Below are positions 1 through 9,100 of a stretch of DNA of 64,000 nt, in pieces. The stretch is from DASVAL01 sp035649575. Its GTDB lineage: Bacteria > Planctomycetota > UBA1135 > UBA2386. The first letter of the stretch is position 1, and each line of letters begins with the position of its first letter. Location of the stretch: NCBI GenBank assembly GCA_035649575.1, contig DASRJH010000167.1, forward strand, positions 12,269-76,268, written 5' to 3'. The notes under the pieces are model-generated. The model worked only from the letters and a program-made list of their open reading frames with translations, was not told the DNA's origin and searched no databases. A program made the position numbers and the translations under genes.

Positions 1-81
1 TGCCAGACGGAGTGAACGTGCATTTCGGGCCGATGATTGTTCGCAACGAGCGGACAAAGTCAAAGAGCAAAGAGCAGACGC

Positions 82-354
82 CTAAACGAGCGTGGCAAGC
101 AGCGCCACCGCCGGCGCCACGCGGATCCCGTCCGGCGTCCGGTAGTCCTTGCTCCCCGTTGCGTGCACCTGCCGCGCCGCGCAGTCGGGGAAGCGCTCGT
201 GCATGGCGCGCAGGCTGCGATCCACCTCGTCGTCGCCGAGCTTCGCCTCGACGAGCAGCACGGGGCGGCGCCTTTCCACGACGACGAAGTCGACCTCGCG
301 GCCATCGCGGTCGCGGAAGCCGCGGCTATTCTCGCATGGTGGCTGGTTCAGCCG
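82..354 (-). pseudogene. C-terminal remnant of AAA ATPase / DUF4143 protein
   Basis: The minus-strand frame reads ...RDGREVDFVVVERRRP, then VLLVEAKLGDDEVDRSLRAM and HERFPDCAARQVHA, ending at a TAG at 82-84. This matches the nuclease-like C-terminal part of DUF4143 proteins, which are AAA ATPases of about 400 residues often annotated as putative toxin/antitoxin-type ATPases. The frame stays open upstream only to about 370, where the M14 peptidase ends, so there is no room for the ATPase domain or a start codon. I read it as a decayed gene end. Bases 1-81 hold nothing I recognise. Confidence 0.6.
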
Positions 355-370
355 GAGTCGCAGTCGGGAC

Positions 371-1945
371 TCACTCGACGAGCCGCAGCACCGGATAGAA
401 GTCCGCCGTCTGGCTCTCGAAGAAGTTCCACGACGATAACGAGTCTTCGCTCTGTGGCTCGAGCAACTGCGCCGCGAGCCTCGCGAGCGGCTGGCGCGCG
501 GTGATGACGATCGCGCCCTTGCCCAGCTCGACCGGGGCTGATGGCTGCCACTGGCCGTCGAGCATGAGCTCCTGATGCCCTTGATAGGGGCGCTTTGGTT
601 TCCTCTTCGCGGTCACGGCGAATCGTTCGGCGATCACACTGCGGCCCGCGTCGAGCTGCTGGAACTGGATGCCGTGGCGCCGCAGCCGCTCGACGACCTC
701 CGGCGTCGGCTCCGCGATGGCCCAGGCCTGCGGCAACGCGAGCTGCTTCTGCGCGCGGAACGAACGGCACACGGGCATCGTCTCGGGCACGCCGTCGCCC
801 TTGCGCACGAAGCGGTGTGTGCCTTCGCCGGTGGCCTCGATGCGATCCGCTTCGCCGACGAGCACGGGCAGCTTCTCGACCTCGCCGTATGTCGTGTCGA
901 AGCCGAAGGACACCGGTTGCGCGGGTTTGACGAGGCGGCGGTCGGCGGCCGCGCACGTACCGAGCACCTGGTCCGCGGACCGCGCGAGACCATCGAGCAG
1001 GCACAACACGAACGCACGCGTCGCCGCGATGCGCGTCGCGAAGTCGCAGTAGCTGTAGGCCTCGCTGAGGATGCCGATGCGGTTGCGCAGGCCGAAGTAG
1101 TTGACGCCGTAGCGCGCGCGGTGGTCGTAGGAGTACCAGCCGCGCACGCCTTGCGGCGATTCGGGCGCTCCGCCGCCGTCCCAGTCGTGGGTCTCGAAGT
1201 TGCCGTAGTCGAACGTCGCGAACTTGTGTTGGTCCTTCATCGCGACCGTCGCCGCGTCGAGCATGGCGCGCGACAGACGCGCGACCTCCGGGTCCACGTT
1301 CGGCGACAGGCTCGGCGCGTAGGTCAGGTGGTAGCCGTGGAAGGAGCCGTTCGTCGTGTGCAGGTCGACGAACAGGTGCGGATCGATCTCGGCGAACAAG
1401 CCCACGAGCGTGCGCGTCTCGGGCGCGTCGAGCTTCACGAAATCGCGGTTGAGGTCGAGGCCCTTGGCGTTGGCGCGCTGCCCCGTGATCTCTGGTCCGT
1501 TCTGGCCGGGGCGGTTCTTCGGACCGACCGCTTCGTTGCCGTCGACGTTGTAGATCGGCAGGAACCAGATCTCGCAGCGCTGCAGCAGGTCTTCGTGCTC
1601 GCCGTTCGCGAACTCGCGCAGCAGCAGCTGCAGCGCTTCCTTGCCCTCGACTTCGCCCGCGTGGATGTTGCCGATCACGAGGGCCCGCACGCGCTTCACG
1701 TCCGCAAGCCGCAGCGCAACCTTGACCAGCAGCTGTGAGCGGTCCTGCGTCGTCTTGCCGGCGACGCGCACCGCGAGCCGGGCGCTGTGTGGCAGCTTCC
1801 GCAGGGCCTCGCAGAACGACTCGACGTCGGCGGCGCGCGAGGTGGCGGTGTGGCCCGTGGCCTCGGGCACGGTCTTTGGCTCGGGGGGTGCCTGGGCCGC
1901 CAGCAACGAGCAGAGAGCGAACGCCGGGAACTGCATGCAGCGCAT
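371..1945 (-). CDS. Secreted M14-family zinc carboxypeptidase
   Basis: This 524-residue protein has an N-terminal signal peptide (cleavage probably after LLAAQA, about residue 19). The M14 metallocarboxypeptidase fold is shown by HAGE at 95-98 (zinc ligands His95 and Glu98), the substrate-binding Arg in LDLNRDF (about 167), the third zinc ligand in DLHTTNG (His196), and a probable catalytic Glu in LSEAYSY (Glu295). It should hydrolyse C-terminal residues or amide bonds of peptides outside the cytoplasm; the substrate cannot be told. All catalytic residues look intact. The C-terminal 200 residues are not recognised and may form a beta-rich accessory domain. A second Met at residue 4 is an alternative start. 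It is divergent from the HutD gene, with 77 bases between starts. Confidence 0.85.
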   Translation of the reverse strand: MRCMQFPAFALCSLLAAQAPPEPKTVPEATGHTATSRAADVESFCEALRKLPHSARLAVRVAGKTTQDRSQLLVKVALRLADVKRVRALVIGNIHAGEVEGKEALQLLLREFANGEHEDLLQRCEIWFLPIYNVDGNEAVGPKNRPGQNGPEITGQRANAKGLDLNRDFVKLDAPETRTLVGLFAEIDPHLFVDLHTTNGSFHGYHLTYAPSLSPNVDPEVARLSRAMLDAATVAMKDQHKFATFDYGNFETHDWDGGGAPESPQGVRGWYSYDHRARYGVNYFGLRNRIGILSEAYSYCDFATRIAATRAFVLCLLDGLARSADQVLGTCAAADRRLVKPAQPVSFGFDTTYGEVEKLPVLVGEADRIEATGEGTHRFVRKGDGVPETMPVCRSFRAQKQLALPQAWAIAEPTPEVVERLRRHGIQFQQLDAGRSVIAERFAVTAKRKPKRPYQGHQELMLDGQWQPSAPVELGKGAIVITARQPLARLAAQLLEPQSEDSLSSWNFFESQTADFYPVLRLVE

Positions 1946-2022
1946 GCGGGAGTCGTACGCACGAAGCTCCTCGATAGCCAGGGGGGCAGGTAGGCTGCGC
2001 AGCAGACCTGTCCGCGAACCTC

Positions 2023-2631
2023 GTGAGCGATTCCCCTGGCAAGCCTGCCGTGCCCGTCGTGATCCGCCTCGGCGATCAGCCGATCACGCGTTGGCGGAAC
2101 GGCGGTGGCTCGACGCGACAGATCGCGATCGATCCCCCAGGAGCAGGCCTGGCCTCGGAGTTCCGCTGGCGCGTGAGCCGCGCGCAGGTCGCGAGCGACG
2201 GTCCGTTCTCGGTCCTGCCCGGCGTCGATCGTTCGCTCTGGCTGCTGCGCGGCAACGGCATGCGGCTCGACGTCGGCGGATCCGACGTCGTGATCGACCG
2301 CGTATGGCAGCGCTTCGACTTCGCGGGCGAGGCGACCGTCATGGCGCGTCTGCTCGACGGACCGTGCGAAGACCTCAACGTGATGACGGCGCGCGGCAAG
2401 GTCGCCGCGGATGCGCGTGTCGTTACGGTGCTGTCGCAGCAGAGCCTCGAAGTGCCGGCGGCGGCGCAGCGGCTCGTGGTCGTGCTGGTGGGGACGGTGG
2501 ACGCAGAGCGTGGGTGCGTGCTCGGCGGGGGGGATGCCCTACGGCTCGACGGCCCCGGCGAGCTGAGCGTGAGGTCGATGGCGGAGCCTGCTCGATTGCT
2601 CGTGGTCCGCTTCGCTGCACTCGCAGGCTGA
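2023..2631 (+). CDS. HutD/Ves family protein
   Basis: This 202-residue bicupin-like protein begins at GTG (2023). The family pattern is clear: WRNGGGSTRQIA near residue 25, FRWRVSRAQVASDGPFS near 47, the FPGVDR-like LPGVDRSLWLL, then DGPCEDLNVM with ARGK near 112-122. HutD proteins are found near histidine-utilisation genes in other bacteria, and Ves is an E. coli cold-shock relative. The biochemical role is unsettled; a metabolite-sensing or regulatory role has been proposed. No hut gene is nearby, so the genomic context does not support histidine catabolism here. It converges with the small secreted protein at 2653. Confidence 0.8.
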   Translation: MSDSPGKPAVPVVIRLGDQPITRWRNGGGSTRQIAIDPPGAGLASEFRWRVSRAQVASDGPFSVLPGVDRSLWLLRGNGMRLDVGGSDVVIDRVWQRFDFAGEATVMARLLDGPCEDLNVMTARGKVAADARVVTVLSQQSLEVPAAAQRLVVVLVGTVDAERGCVLGGGDALRLDGPGELSVRSMAEPARLLVVRFAALAG

Positions 2632-2652
2632 GCGGCGCATCAGGGCGCGCGC

Positions 2653-3156
2653 TCAGAGGCCGAGGACCAGCAGAGCGGCGTCCGAAGTCGGCAGCGCATC
2701 GAACGTGCATGGCGGGATGATCCCGCATTGCACGACGGTAGCGAACCACTGCGCGTAGGCGGTGAAGCCGATCAAGCCGGGAATGTTCGGCACGGCGATG
2801 TTCACCTGGGTCGCGAACGGCCCCGTCGGCGTGGGCAGCATGACCTCGATGAGCAGCGGCATGACCCACACGGTGCAACCTGCGGGCTGCAGCGGCAGGA
2901 TGCTCGGTGGGATCGGCGTGGCGTCCGGCGCGAACCCGAGGGCCAACGCCGGCTGGATCGTGAGCGTCGAATGGAAGTTCGGCCCCGAGTAGGTGATCGT
3001 GAACGTCGTGCCGAGCTGGGGCAGTCCCTGGACGCCGATGGCCAGGTTCTGGCCCGCGTAGGCGCAACCGGTGCCGTAGAACGACACGCCGGCGGCCTGG
3101 GCCGGGAGCAGCGGGACGGCGGTCGACAACAGAGTCGCGAGGAGCAGGATTCGCAT
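2653..3156 (-). CDS. Small secreted protein with planctomycete C-terminal-type module
   Basis: The 167-residue product has a signal peptide (MRILLLATLLSTAVPLLPAQA) and then a single module of about 140 residues. The module starts FYGTGCAYAG, contains LPQLGTTFTITYSG and LQPAGCTVWV, and ends TSDAALLVLGL. I recognise this pattern as the domain that usually closes large secreted proteins of some Planctomycetota. Here it stands alone. Paired Cys residues (GC...GC) suggest a disulfide. The function is unknown; in long proteins it may serve in sorting or surface association (inference). The end of the amidase at 51005 carries a related module. Confidence 0.65.
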   Translation of the reverse strand: MRILLLATLLSTAVPLLPAQAAGVSFYGTGCAYAGQNLAIGVQGLPQLGTTFTITYSGPNFHSTLTIQPALALGFAPDATPIPPSILPLQPAGCTVWVMPLLIEVMLPTPTGPFATQVNIAVPNIPGLIGFTAYAQWFATVVQCGIIPPCTFDALPTSDAALLVLGL

Positions 3157-3280
3157 AACGTGGTGCCTCCGGTGGTGGAATAGCGAAGCCTACCCGCCCA
3201 GTTGCACACGGTGGACGATTTCCCGCGCGCGGGCGGAACGGGCGGGCATCGGGATCGCGTCTCGTGCTAGCGTCCGGCCA

Positions 3281-4690
3281 ATGAGCGAGGAGCGAGCCAT
3301 ACCGCCTGCAGAGCCGACCCGAGCACCTGCGACGGGGGACCCGGCGCCGAGTCTCGGCGCGTTCGACGTCGGCTGCGTCGTCGTCGGCGGCATCATCGGC
3401 GTCGGCATCTTCTTCACGCCGCAGAAGGTCGCCGCGCGTGTCGACAACGCGGATCTCGTGATCGCGGCCTGGGCCATCGGCGGCGTGCTCGCGGTGCTCG
3501 GAGCGCTCGTGTTCGCGGCCCTGAGCACGCTCGTGCCCGGGCACGGCGGCATCTTCCGCTACATCCACGCCGCGTTCGGTCGCTGGCCCGCGTTCCTCTA
3601 TGGCTGGGCCAACTGGCTCGTCATCCAGTCGGGAGCGCTCGGTGTCGTTGCGCTGGTCCTGGTCCAGAATCTCGAAGTGCTGTGCTTCGACAAGCCAGGC
3701 CTCTCGCCCGACGCGCAGGTCGGCATCGCCGCCGCGGCCATTTTGCTGTTCACGGCCACCAACGTGGTCGGTCTGCAGGTCGGCAAGCGCGTGCAGAACC
3801 TGCTGACCGTGCTCAAGGTGCTGGCGCTGGTGTTCCTCGTCGCGCTGTCGTGGTGCACCGTCGCGCGGCCCGAAGAGGCGCCGCCGCCGCCCAGCGGCAA
3901 GAATGTGGTGGCACAGCTCAGCAGTGCGCTGCTGCCCGTGTTGTTCGCGATCGGCGGCTGGCAGCAGGGGTCGTTCCTCGCGGGCGCCGTGCGGCGGCCC
4001 CTGCGCAACCTGCCGCTCGGCATCCTCGGCGGGGTCGCCATCGTCATCGTGACATACATCACGGTGAACCTCGCCTACCTCGACCTGCTCGGGTTCGAGG
4101 CGGCGCGCGCGAGCAAGGCGATCGGGACCGAAGCCGCGCGCGCGGGGCTCGGCGAAGCCGGCGGCCGCGTGCTGGCACTGATGGTCGTGATCAGTGCTGC
4201 GGGCATCATGAACACGATCTGCATGGCACCGCCCTACGTGCTGCTCGCGATGGCGCGCGAAGGCCTGTTTCCGGCGGCGTTCGGCCGCCTGCACGCGCGC
4301 TTCGGCACCCCGTTGCTCGGCGTGCTCGGACAAGGCCTGTGGGCCGTGGCACTGGTGTTCGGCGTGCACCTGTTCGCGCGCGCGGCCAACCAGACGACCG
4401 ACACGCTGGACTTCGTCTGCGATGGCGTGGTGTTCGTGGACTGGCTGTTCTTCACGCTGTGTGGTGCCGCGCTGCTGCGGCTGCGGCGCAGGGCGGTTCA
4501 CGGCGCATTCCGCCTGCCGGGCGGTGACCTCGTCGCCGCGCTGTTCGCTGCGGGTGCTTTGGGTGTGACTATCGGTGCGTTCGTGGCGCAACGCGAGGCG
4601 TCGTTGACCGGGGTGGCGATCGTTGCCGTCGGGCTCGCGATCTACGTGGCGTGCATGCGAGGTCGCCCGATGCCTGGCTCGCGGGGCTAG
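3281..4690 (+). CDS. APC-superfamily amino acid permease
   Basis: The 469-residue polytopic inner-membrane protein has about 12 hydrophobic segments. The first carries the APC signature GGIIGVGIFFTPQKVA (about residues 40-55), the unwound substrate-binding helix of amino acid/polyamine/organocation transporters. The region around IMNTICMAPPYVLLAMAREG matches helix 8 and loop of the family. It probably imports or exchanges an amino acid by proton coupling or antiport; the substrate cannot be inferred. The about 25-residue N-terminal tail is Pro/Ala-rich and cytosolic. The gene stands alone and converges with the SRPBCC gene at 4738. Confidence 0.85.
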   Translation: MSEERAIPPAEPTRAPATGDPAPSLGAFDVGCVVVGGIIGVGIFFTPQKVAARVDNADLVIAAWAIGGVLAVLGALVFAALSTLVPGHGGIFRYIHAAFGRWPAFLYGWANWLVIQSGALGVVALVLVQNLEVLCFDKPGLSPDAQVGIAAAAILLFTATNVVGLQVGKRVQNLLTVLKVLALVFLVALSWCTVARPEEAPPPPSGKNVVAQLSSALLPVLFAIGGWQQGSFLAGAVRRPLRNLPLGILGGVAIVIVTYITVNLAYLDLLGFEAARASKAIGTEAARAGLGEAGGRVLALMVVISAAGIMNTICMAPPYVLLAMAREGLFPAAFGRLHARFGTPLLGVLGQGLWAVALVFGVHLFARAANQTTDTLDFVCDGVVFVDWLFFTLCGAALLRLRRRAVHGAFRLPGGDLVAALFAAGALGVTIGAFVAQREASLTGVAIVAVGLAIYVACMRGRPMPGSRG

Positions 4691-4737
4691 TAGCTCACCA
4701 GTCCAAGCCGAACGCAGCTGTCGGGAAGCGCCCCGCC

Positions 4738-5190
4738 TCACGCGACGTCGTTGAGCCGTCGGTCGAGGCCGAGCCGCAGGTTGATGCCATGCATCAGCCA
4801 GGCCTTCAGGCAGCACAGGAAGTAGCTCCACCCTGCCGCCTGTCCGAGGGCGCGTTGCACGCCGTCAGCATCCATCGGCCATCCGGCCTCGTGGATCGCG
4901 ACCGAGGTGGTGCCGGGCTCGTCCGCGGCCAGCGTGATCGTGACACGCGTCCGCGTGCCACAGCCCGCCGACTCGTAGACGACCTTGCGGGCCGGTTCGA
5001 CCTCGATCACGTCCACCGCGATCCTGGCCCCGACGTCCGCGAACTCCCATTCGACCGTGGTCCCGGCGACCATCGGCCCGCTGCCGCCGGTGATGAAGTA
5101 CTGCGACATCCGGGCCGGGTCGACGATCGCGGCGAACACCTCGTCGGCGGGCCGCAGGATGCGTTCTCGCACGTTCACTTGCACGTCCAT
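4738..5190 (-). CDS. SRPBCC / AHSA1-like protein (ArsR operon, third gene)
   Basis: This 150-residue START-like (SRPBCC) protein shows the AHSA1 pattern: an RERILRPADEVFAAIVDPARM opening, YFITGGSGPMVAGTTVEWEF, then VIEVEPARKVVYES and TRVTITLAADEPGTTSVAIHEAGW. It forms a hydrophobic ligand cavity; the ligand is unknown. I chose ATG at 5190 because AGGAG lies just upstream (CAGGAGAAAACC ATG), although the frame runs open further into arsR. It starts 19 bases after the ArsR stop and is the last gene of an SRPBCC-ArsR-SRPBCC operon, so repression by the upstream ArsR is expected. Confidence 0.8.
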   Translation of the reverse strand: MDVQVNVRERILRPADEVFAAIVDPARMSQYFITGGSGPMVAGTTVEWEFADVGARIAVDVIEVEPARKVVYESAGCGTRTRVTITLAADEPGTTSVAIHEAGWPMDADGVQRALGQAAGWSYFLCCLKAWLMHGINLRLGLDRRLNDVA

Positions 5191-5209
5191 GGTTTTCTCC
5201 TGTTCCTGT

Positions 5210-5560
5210 CTACTTCGCCTCGCCGTCGAGGAAGGTCTTGAGCCGGTCGAGGGCGATGTCCCACTGCCGAGAGATCTGGTCGAGGTACTCACTGGCCTCG
5301 GAGAGTCGTCTCGGCTCGAGCTGCCAGATCCGTTCGCGCCCGCGTCGGCGCGCGCGTGCGAGGCCGGCCCGCGCGAGCACCGTGAGGTGCTTGCTGATCG
5401 CCTGCCGCGTGATCGCATGGGTCGCGCAGAGCGCGGTGATCGACTCCGGCCCGTTCGCGGCGAGCCTTGCTACGAGCCGGAGCCGGACCTCGTCGCCGAG
5501 CGCGGCGAACAAGGGAGCCGCACCGCGCGCCGGCGCCACGGCTGTGCTAGACCTCGACAT
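5210..5560 (-). CDS. ArsR-family transcriptional repressor
   Basis: This 116-residue winged-helix regulator shows PLFAALGDEVRLRLVARLA (helix 1-2), then SITALCATHAITRQAISKHL as the recognition helix-turn-helix, and LARARRRGRERIWQLEP as the beta-wing. No Cys metal-binding motif (CxCxxC) is present, so it is unlikely to sense metal; it belongs to the non-metal ArsR type that travels with SRPBCC/AHSA1 genes. The start at 5560 (MSRSS) overlaps the end of the upstream SRPBCC gene by 14 bases, suggesting translational coupling. Its likely operator is the palindrome at 6000-6019. Confidence 0.85.
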   Translation of the reverse strand: MSRSSTAVAPARGAAPLFAALGDEVRLRLVARLAANGPESITALCATHAITRQAISKHLTVLARAGLARARRRGRERIWQLEPRRLSEASEYLDQISRQWDIALDRLKTFLDGEAK

Positions 5561-5999
5561 GGCGGCGCAGGCTCTCCGCCTGGGCGTCCCATCCACCGCT
5601 GTTCATCCGGAACGCCAGGGCGCGCCGCTCGGCGGGGATGCGGTCGAACCCCGACTCGACGACCGTCAGCAGCGTGCCGCCGTCCTGCTCGGCGAGGCGG
5701 AACTCGACGAGCGTGGTCGGCTCCTTACCGTAGTCGACCTTCGGATCGATCGCGTACGGGTGCCAGCGGAACGAGAACAGCCGCTCCTTGTCCATGCGTT
5801 CGACCGTCGCCTCGAACGTCACGTGCTCGTAGCCCGGGTGCGTGATCCTGCCGGTCGTGCGCCGGCCGACGGCGAAGCCCGTGTCGAGCTTCACCTGGAA
5901 CCAGCGGCCGAACTCGGCGGCGTCGGTGAGCGCCGTCCAGACGCGGGCCGTGGACGCGCGCAGGTGGATCGTCTTCTCGATGCGGTCGGTGTGCTTCAT
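5547..5999 (-). CDS. SRPBCC / AHSA1-like protein (ArsR operon, first gene)
   Basis: The 150-residue protein begins MKHTDRIEKTIHLRASTARVWTAL, the standard AHSA1 opening, followed by DAAEFGRWF and a beta-sheet core ending with RRALAFRMNSGGWDAQAESL. The start at 5999 is preferred over an in-frame ATG at 6011 because GAGG sits 6 bases upstream of 5999, and the 6011 ATG falls inside the palindrome spacer. It is first in the operon with arsR and a second SRPBCC gene. A ligand-binding or stress role is plausible; the substrate is unknown. Confidence 0.8.
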   Translation of the reverse strand: MKHTDRIEKTIHLRASTARVWTALTDAAEFGRWFQVKLDTGFAVGRRTTGRITHPGYEHVTFEATVERMDKERLFSFRWHPYAIDPKVDYGKEPTTLVEFRLAEQDGGTLLTVVESGFDRIPAERRALAFRMNSGGWDAQAESLRRHVEV

Positions 6000-6019
6000 A
6001 TGCAACCTCATGGTTGCAT
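6000..6019. promoter_or_regulatory. Perfect inverted repeat, probable ArsR operator
   Basis: Two perfect 8-base arms, ATGCAACC and GGTTGCAT, are separated by 4 bases (TCAT) and lie directly upstream of the first start codon of the SRPBCC-ArsR-SRPBCC operon. The right position and the 20-base dyad fit an ArsR dimer site. In the minus-strand mRNA the Shine-Dalgarno GAGG lies within this dyad. Regulation by ArsR is inferred. Confidence 0.7.
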
Positions 6020-6122
6020 TTCTAGCCGGGCTGCCAGGAAAGGCAACCAGAAAGTTGCTCTTGTTCGGGCGCCGGGGCAGGTGGGCCGTCGGCGGGCGGC
6101 AGACCGCGTGTACTGCCGCCGC

Positions 6123-9100
6123 TCAGCGCCGCGCGAGCTCGATGCTGGACTGGTCGGCGCGGTCCGCGTTCGCGAGAGCGCGCATCCAGCCGGCGAACTT
6201 CGCGGCCGGCAGCGTGCCCGCCTGCAGGCGCACGCTGCGCGAGAGACGCAGATGGTCGCCGTGACGCGTGCAGGTGAGCTCGTAGGCCAGCATCGCCTGC
6301 TGGATCGAGACCGGCTCCGGGACGGCGACGAAATGCAGCTCGGAGCCCGGCGCGAAGTCGATCTGCCAGTCGGTGATCATGTCGGCGGGCAGGTGGTAGG
6401 GCAGCGTGCGTTCGGTGCGATCGCCGTAGTCCGCGACGTAGCGACCCGGTGGCATCGGCAGCGGCACGACGAACTGCTCGCCGCGAGCCTGCACGCCCGT
6501 GCGCGTGAGCTTCGCCTCGAGGCGGAACGGCCCCGTCGTAGATACGATCTGAGCGCTCTCGACGCGCCAGTCCGGGAACAGCTGCTGCGCGATCTGGCGC
6601 GCCGCGAGCTTCTGCACGTTCTCCTTGAGCTCGCGTGTCCGGTCCGCGAGGTCGAAGCCCTGCACGTCGCCGACTTCGGCCGTCGCATGCAGCTGCACGT
6701 CGTTGCCGGCGACCGTGGCCTCGCCGCGCACGTGCAGCGTCTGCACCGCGTCGGGATTGCCCGGCAGCGTCACGGCCTCGATGTCGTCGCCGCGCAGCAC
6801 GTAGGCGCGGCTTCCGGCGCGGCCCGCCGGTACGGCACCGAGCGGCCAGTGGCGCGGTGTGTCGACGAACAGGAACACGCGTTCGCCGTTCCCGAGCGTG
6901 ACGAGCGCGCCGGGGATGTTGATGTGCTCGGTGTTGGCAAACAGCGACTCGGCGCCCGGGCCGAGCTCGGGCCGGACTTCGGCGCACGCCATCGGCACGA
7001 CGTCGATCTGTGCTTCGCGCAGCAGGGCCACGGTCAGCAGGAAGCGGCTGCCCTTCTTGCGCAGCAGGACGTCCAACGCGGTGTCGGCGGGCCCCTTTTC
7101 GATCGTGCGCTGGCAGAAGTCCCACGCCGCGGCGAGGCGTGCGCGATCGTCCGTGAGGCCGGCGAAGATCTGCGCGGCGGCGGCGGTGATGGGTGCCAGC
7201 GGCTGCGTGCGCACGCCGAATTGCGTGCAATGCTCGCGCAGCGTCGCGAACGGCGGCGTGTCCTCGCCGAACTCGGCGAACGGCAGCAGTTCGGGTGGCG
7301 GCGGCAGGTGCTGCTCCTGCGGCAGTGCTTTGATGTCGGTGCGCGTGAACACGAGCGCCTTGCGACCATCGGGCAGCTCGTGGCTCGCCGTGGGGGTGTC
7401 GAAGTCGTGCGTGCGCAGCTCGCCGCGGGTGCGCAGTTCGCCCGGACCGCTCTTGGGGAGGATCAGCACGAGCTCGCTGCGCTGGCACGGCTCGTCGGTC
7501 GAACCGAAGTAGAATGGCGCCGTCGACAGAGGAGCCGCGTCGGGGGCGCCGCCGCGCTCGCGGTAGCGCCACTCGATGAAGGCTCCGGGTTCGAGACGCT
7601 GCATCGCATACTCGCCTTCGACGCGATGCGGCACGTAGGAGCGGCCGTCGACGCCGATCGTGCGCACGAGCAGCACTTCGGAAGCACCCGCGAGTGGAGG
7701 CGCGGTGCGCCAGGCCTCGACACCTGCCAGATCGTTGATGCGACGCAGCTCGTGCGACTCCGCGAGCCAGCCGCCATCGGGTCGGAAGGCGACGATGCGC
7801 TGGTCGTACAGCACGGTCGTCGACGCACCGCGTTCGCGCTCGCCCGCCCGGAAGGCGGCGCGCACGGCGTCGACATCGACGCGGAAGCGCGCGAACTCGG
7901 TGTCCTCGGGTTGGGTCTCGCCGAGCTGCGCGAGCCAGGTGCGCACGTGGGGCTGGTCGGAGTCGAGCTCCAGCGAGCGGCGCAGACAGGCCACGGTCTG
8001 CGCGGGGGCGCCGTTCTTCGCCCAGAGCGAGGCCAGGTGGAGCAGCGTGTCGGGATCGACGTCGGGGTGGGCTGCGATCGTGTGCATCAGGTCGGGCACG
8101 GTCGGAAGGCCCCTCTGCTGCGCAAGCTCGAGCTCGGCACGCAGGTGTGCCACGGTCGGAGCGGTTCCGAAGGAAGGCGCGATCGCGGGCAGCAGCTCGG
8201 CGGCGAGATCGTGTTCGCCGACGTCGAGAGCCGTGCGGAAGACCTGCTGCGGCAGGCCCGGCTGATCGGGTCGCAAGGCAAACGCCTGTCGTTGCCAGCC
8301 GAGCACCTGACGAGCGTCGCGCGCCGAGCCGCCTTCGTTGGCCAGCGCCAGCAACGGGCGGGGGTCGCGCGGGCACGCAGCAGCCCAGGCCTGCAGCAGC
8401 GGCACGACCTCGGCGTCGAAGCGCAGCTTGCGCACGAGCGCGAGTCGCCTCGAGTACGTCTCGGGGCCGGCGAGTCGAGACTCGGCGAGCAACCGCAGCG
8501 CTTGCTCACGCTGGTCCTGTTCGTCGAGCAGGCTCGCCTTGGCGACACGGGCTGCGTGGTGTTCTGCGGGCAGCGAGGCAATGGCGCGCTCCTCGAGGGC
8601 TCGCGCTTCGGCCTTGCGCAACTCGTCGGGCAGACGCACGGAGCGCAACAGCCGCGCGAACGCGAGCGCCTCCTGAGGATCGCGCGGCGGATCCCTGCGC
8701 AGCAGCTCGGCGAGGTCGACCGCGAGATCCTGGTCCCCGTCGCGTTGGGCGCGGTGCAGCGCTGCGATGCGCACGGCGGCCGGCGCGGCCTCGGCGCGCG
8801 CGGCGCGTCCGAAGACCTCGCGCGGGCTCAGGAGGGTCTGTTGGTTCGGCGTCGCCGGCTTCGTCACCGCGGCCAACGGCTCGGTCGCCGCGACTTCGCG
8901 CAGACCCGCCGGCGAGTTGCCCTCGGCGTCGAGCCAGCGCAGCGACAGCTGGTCGTTGTTGGTCGAGCACGTCTTGACCAGCACGTGGTGTTCACCGGCC
9001 GGAAGGTGCATGCCGAGGCAGTGGTATTGCGGCTCGGTGCCGAGCTGCTGTTCCACGCGCAGCACTTCGGCCCCGTCGACGAAGACCTGGTGATCACCCT

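Noticed and set aside
2423..4831. A minus-strand frame of 800 codons over the permease gene
   Set aside because: Antisense to the APC permease with no recognisable motif.
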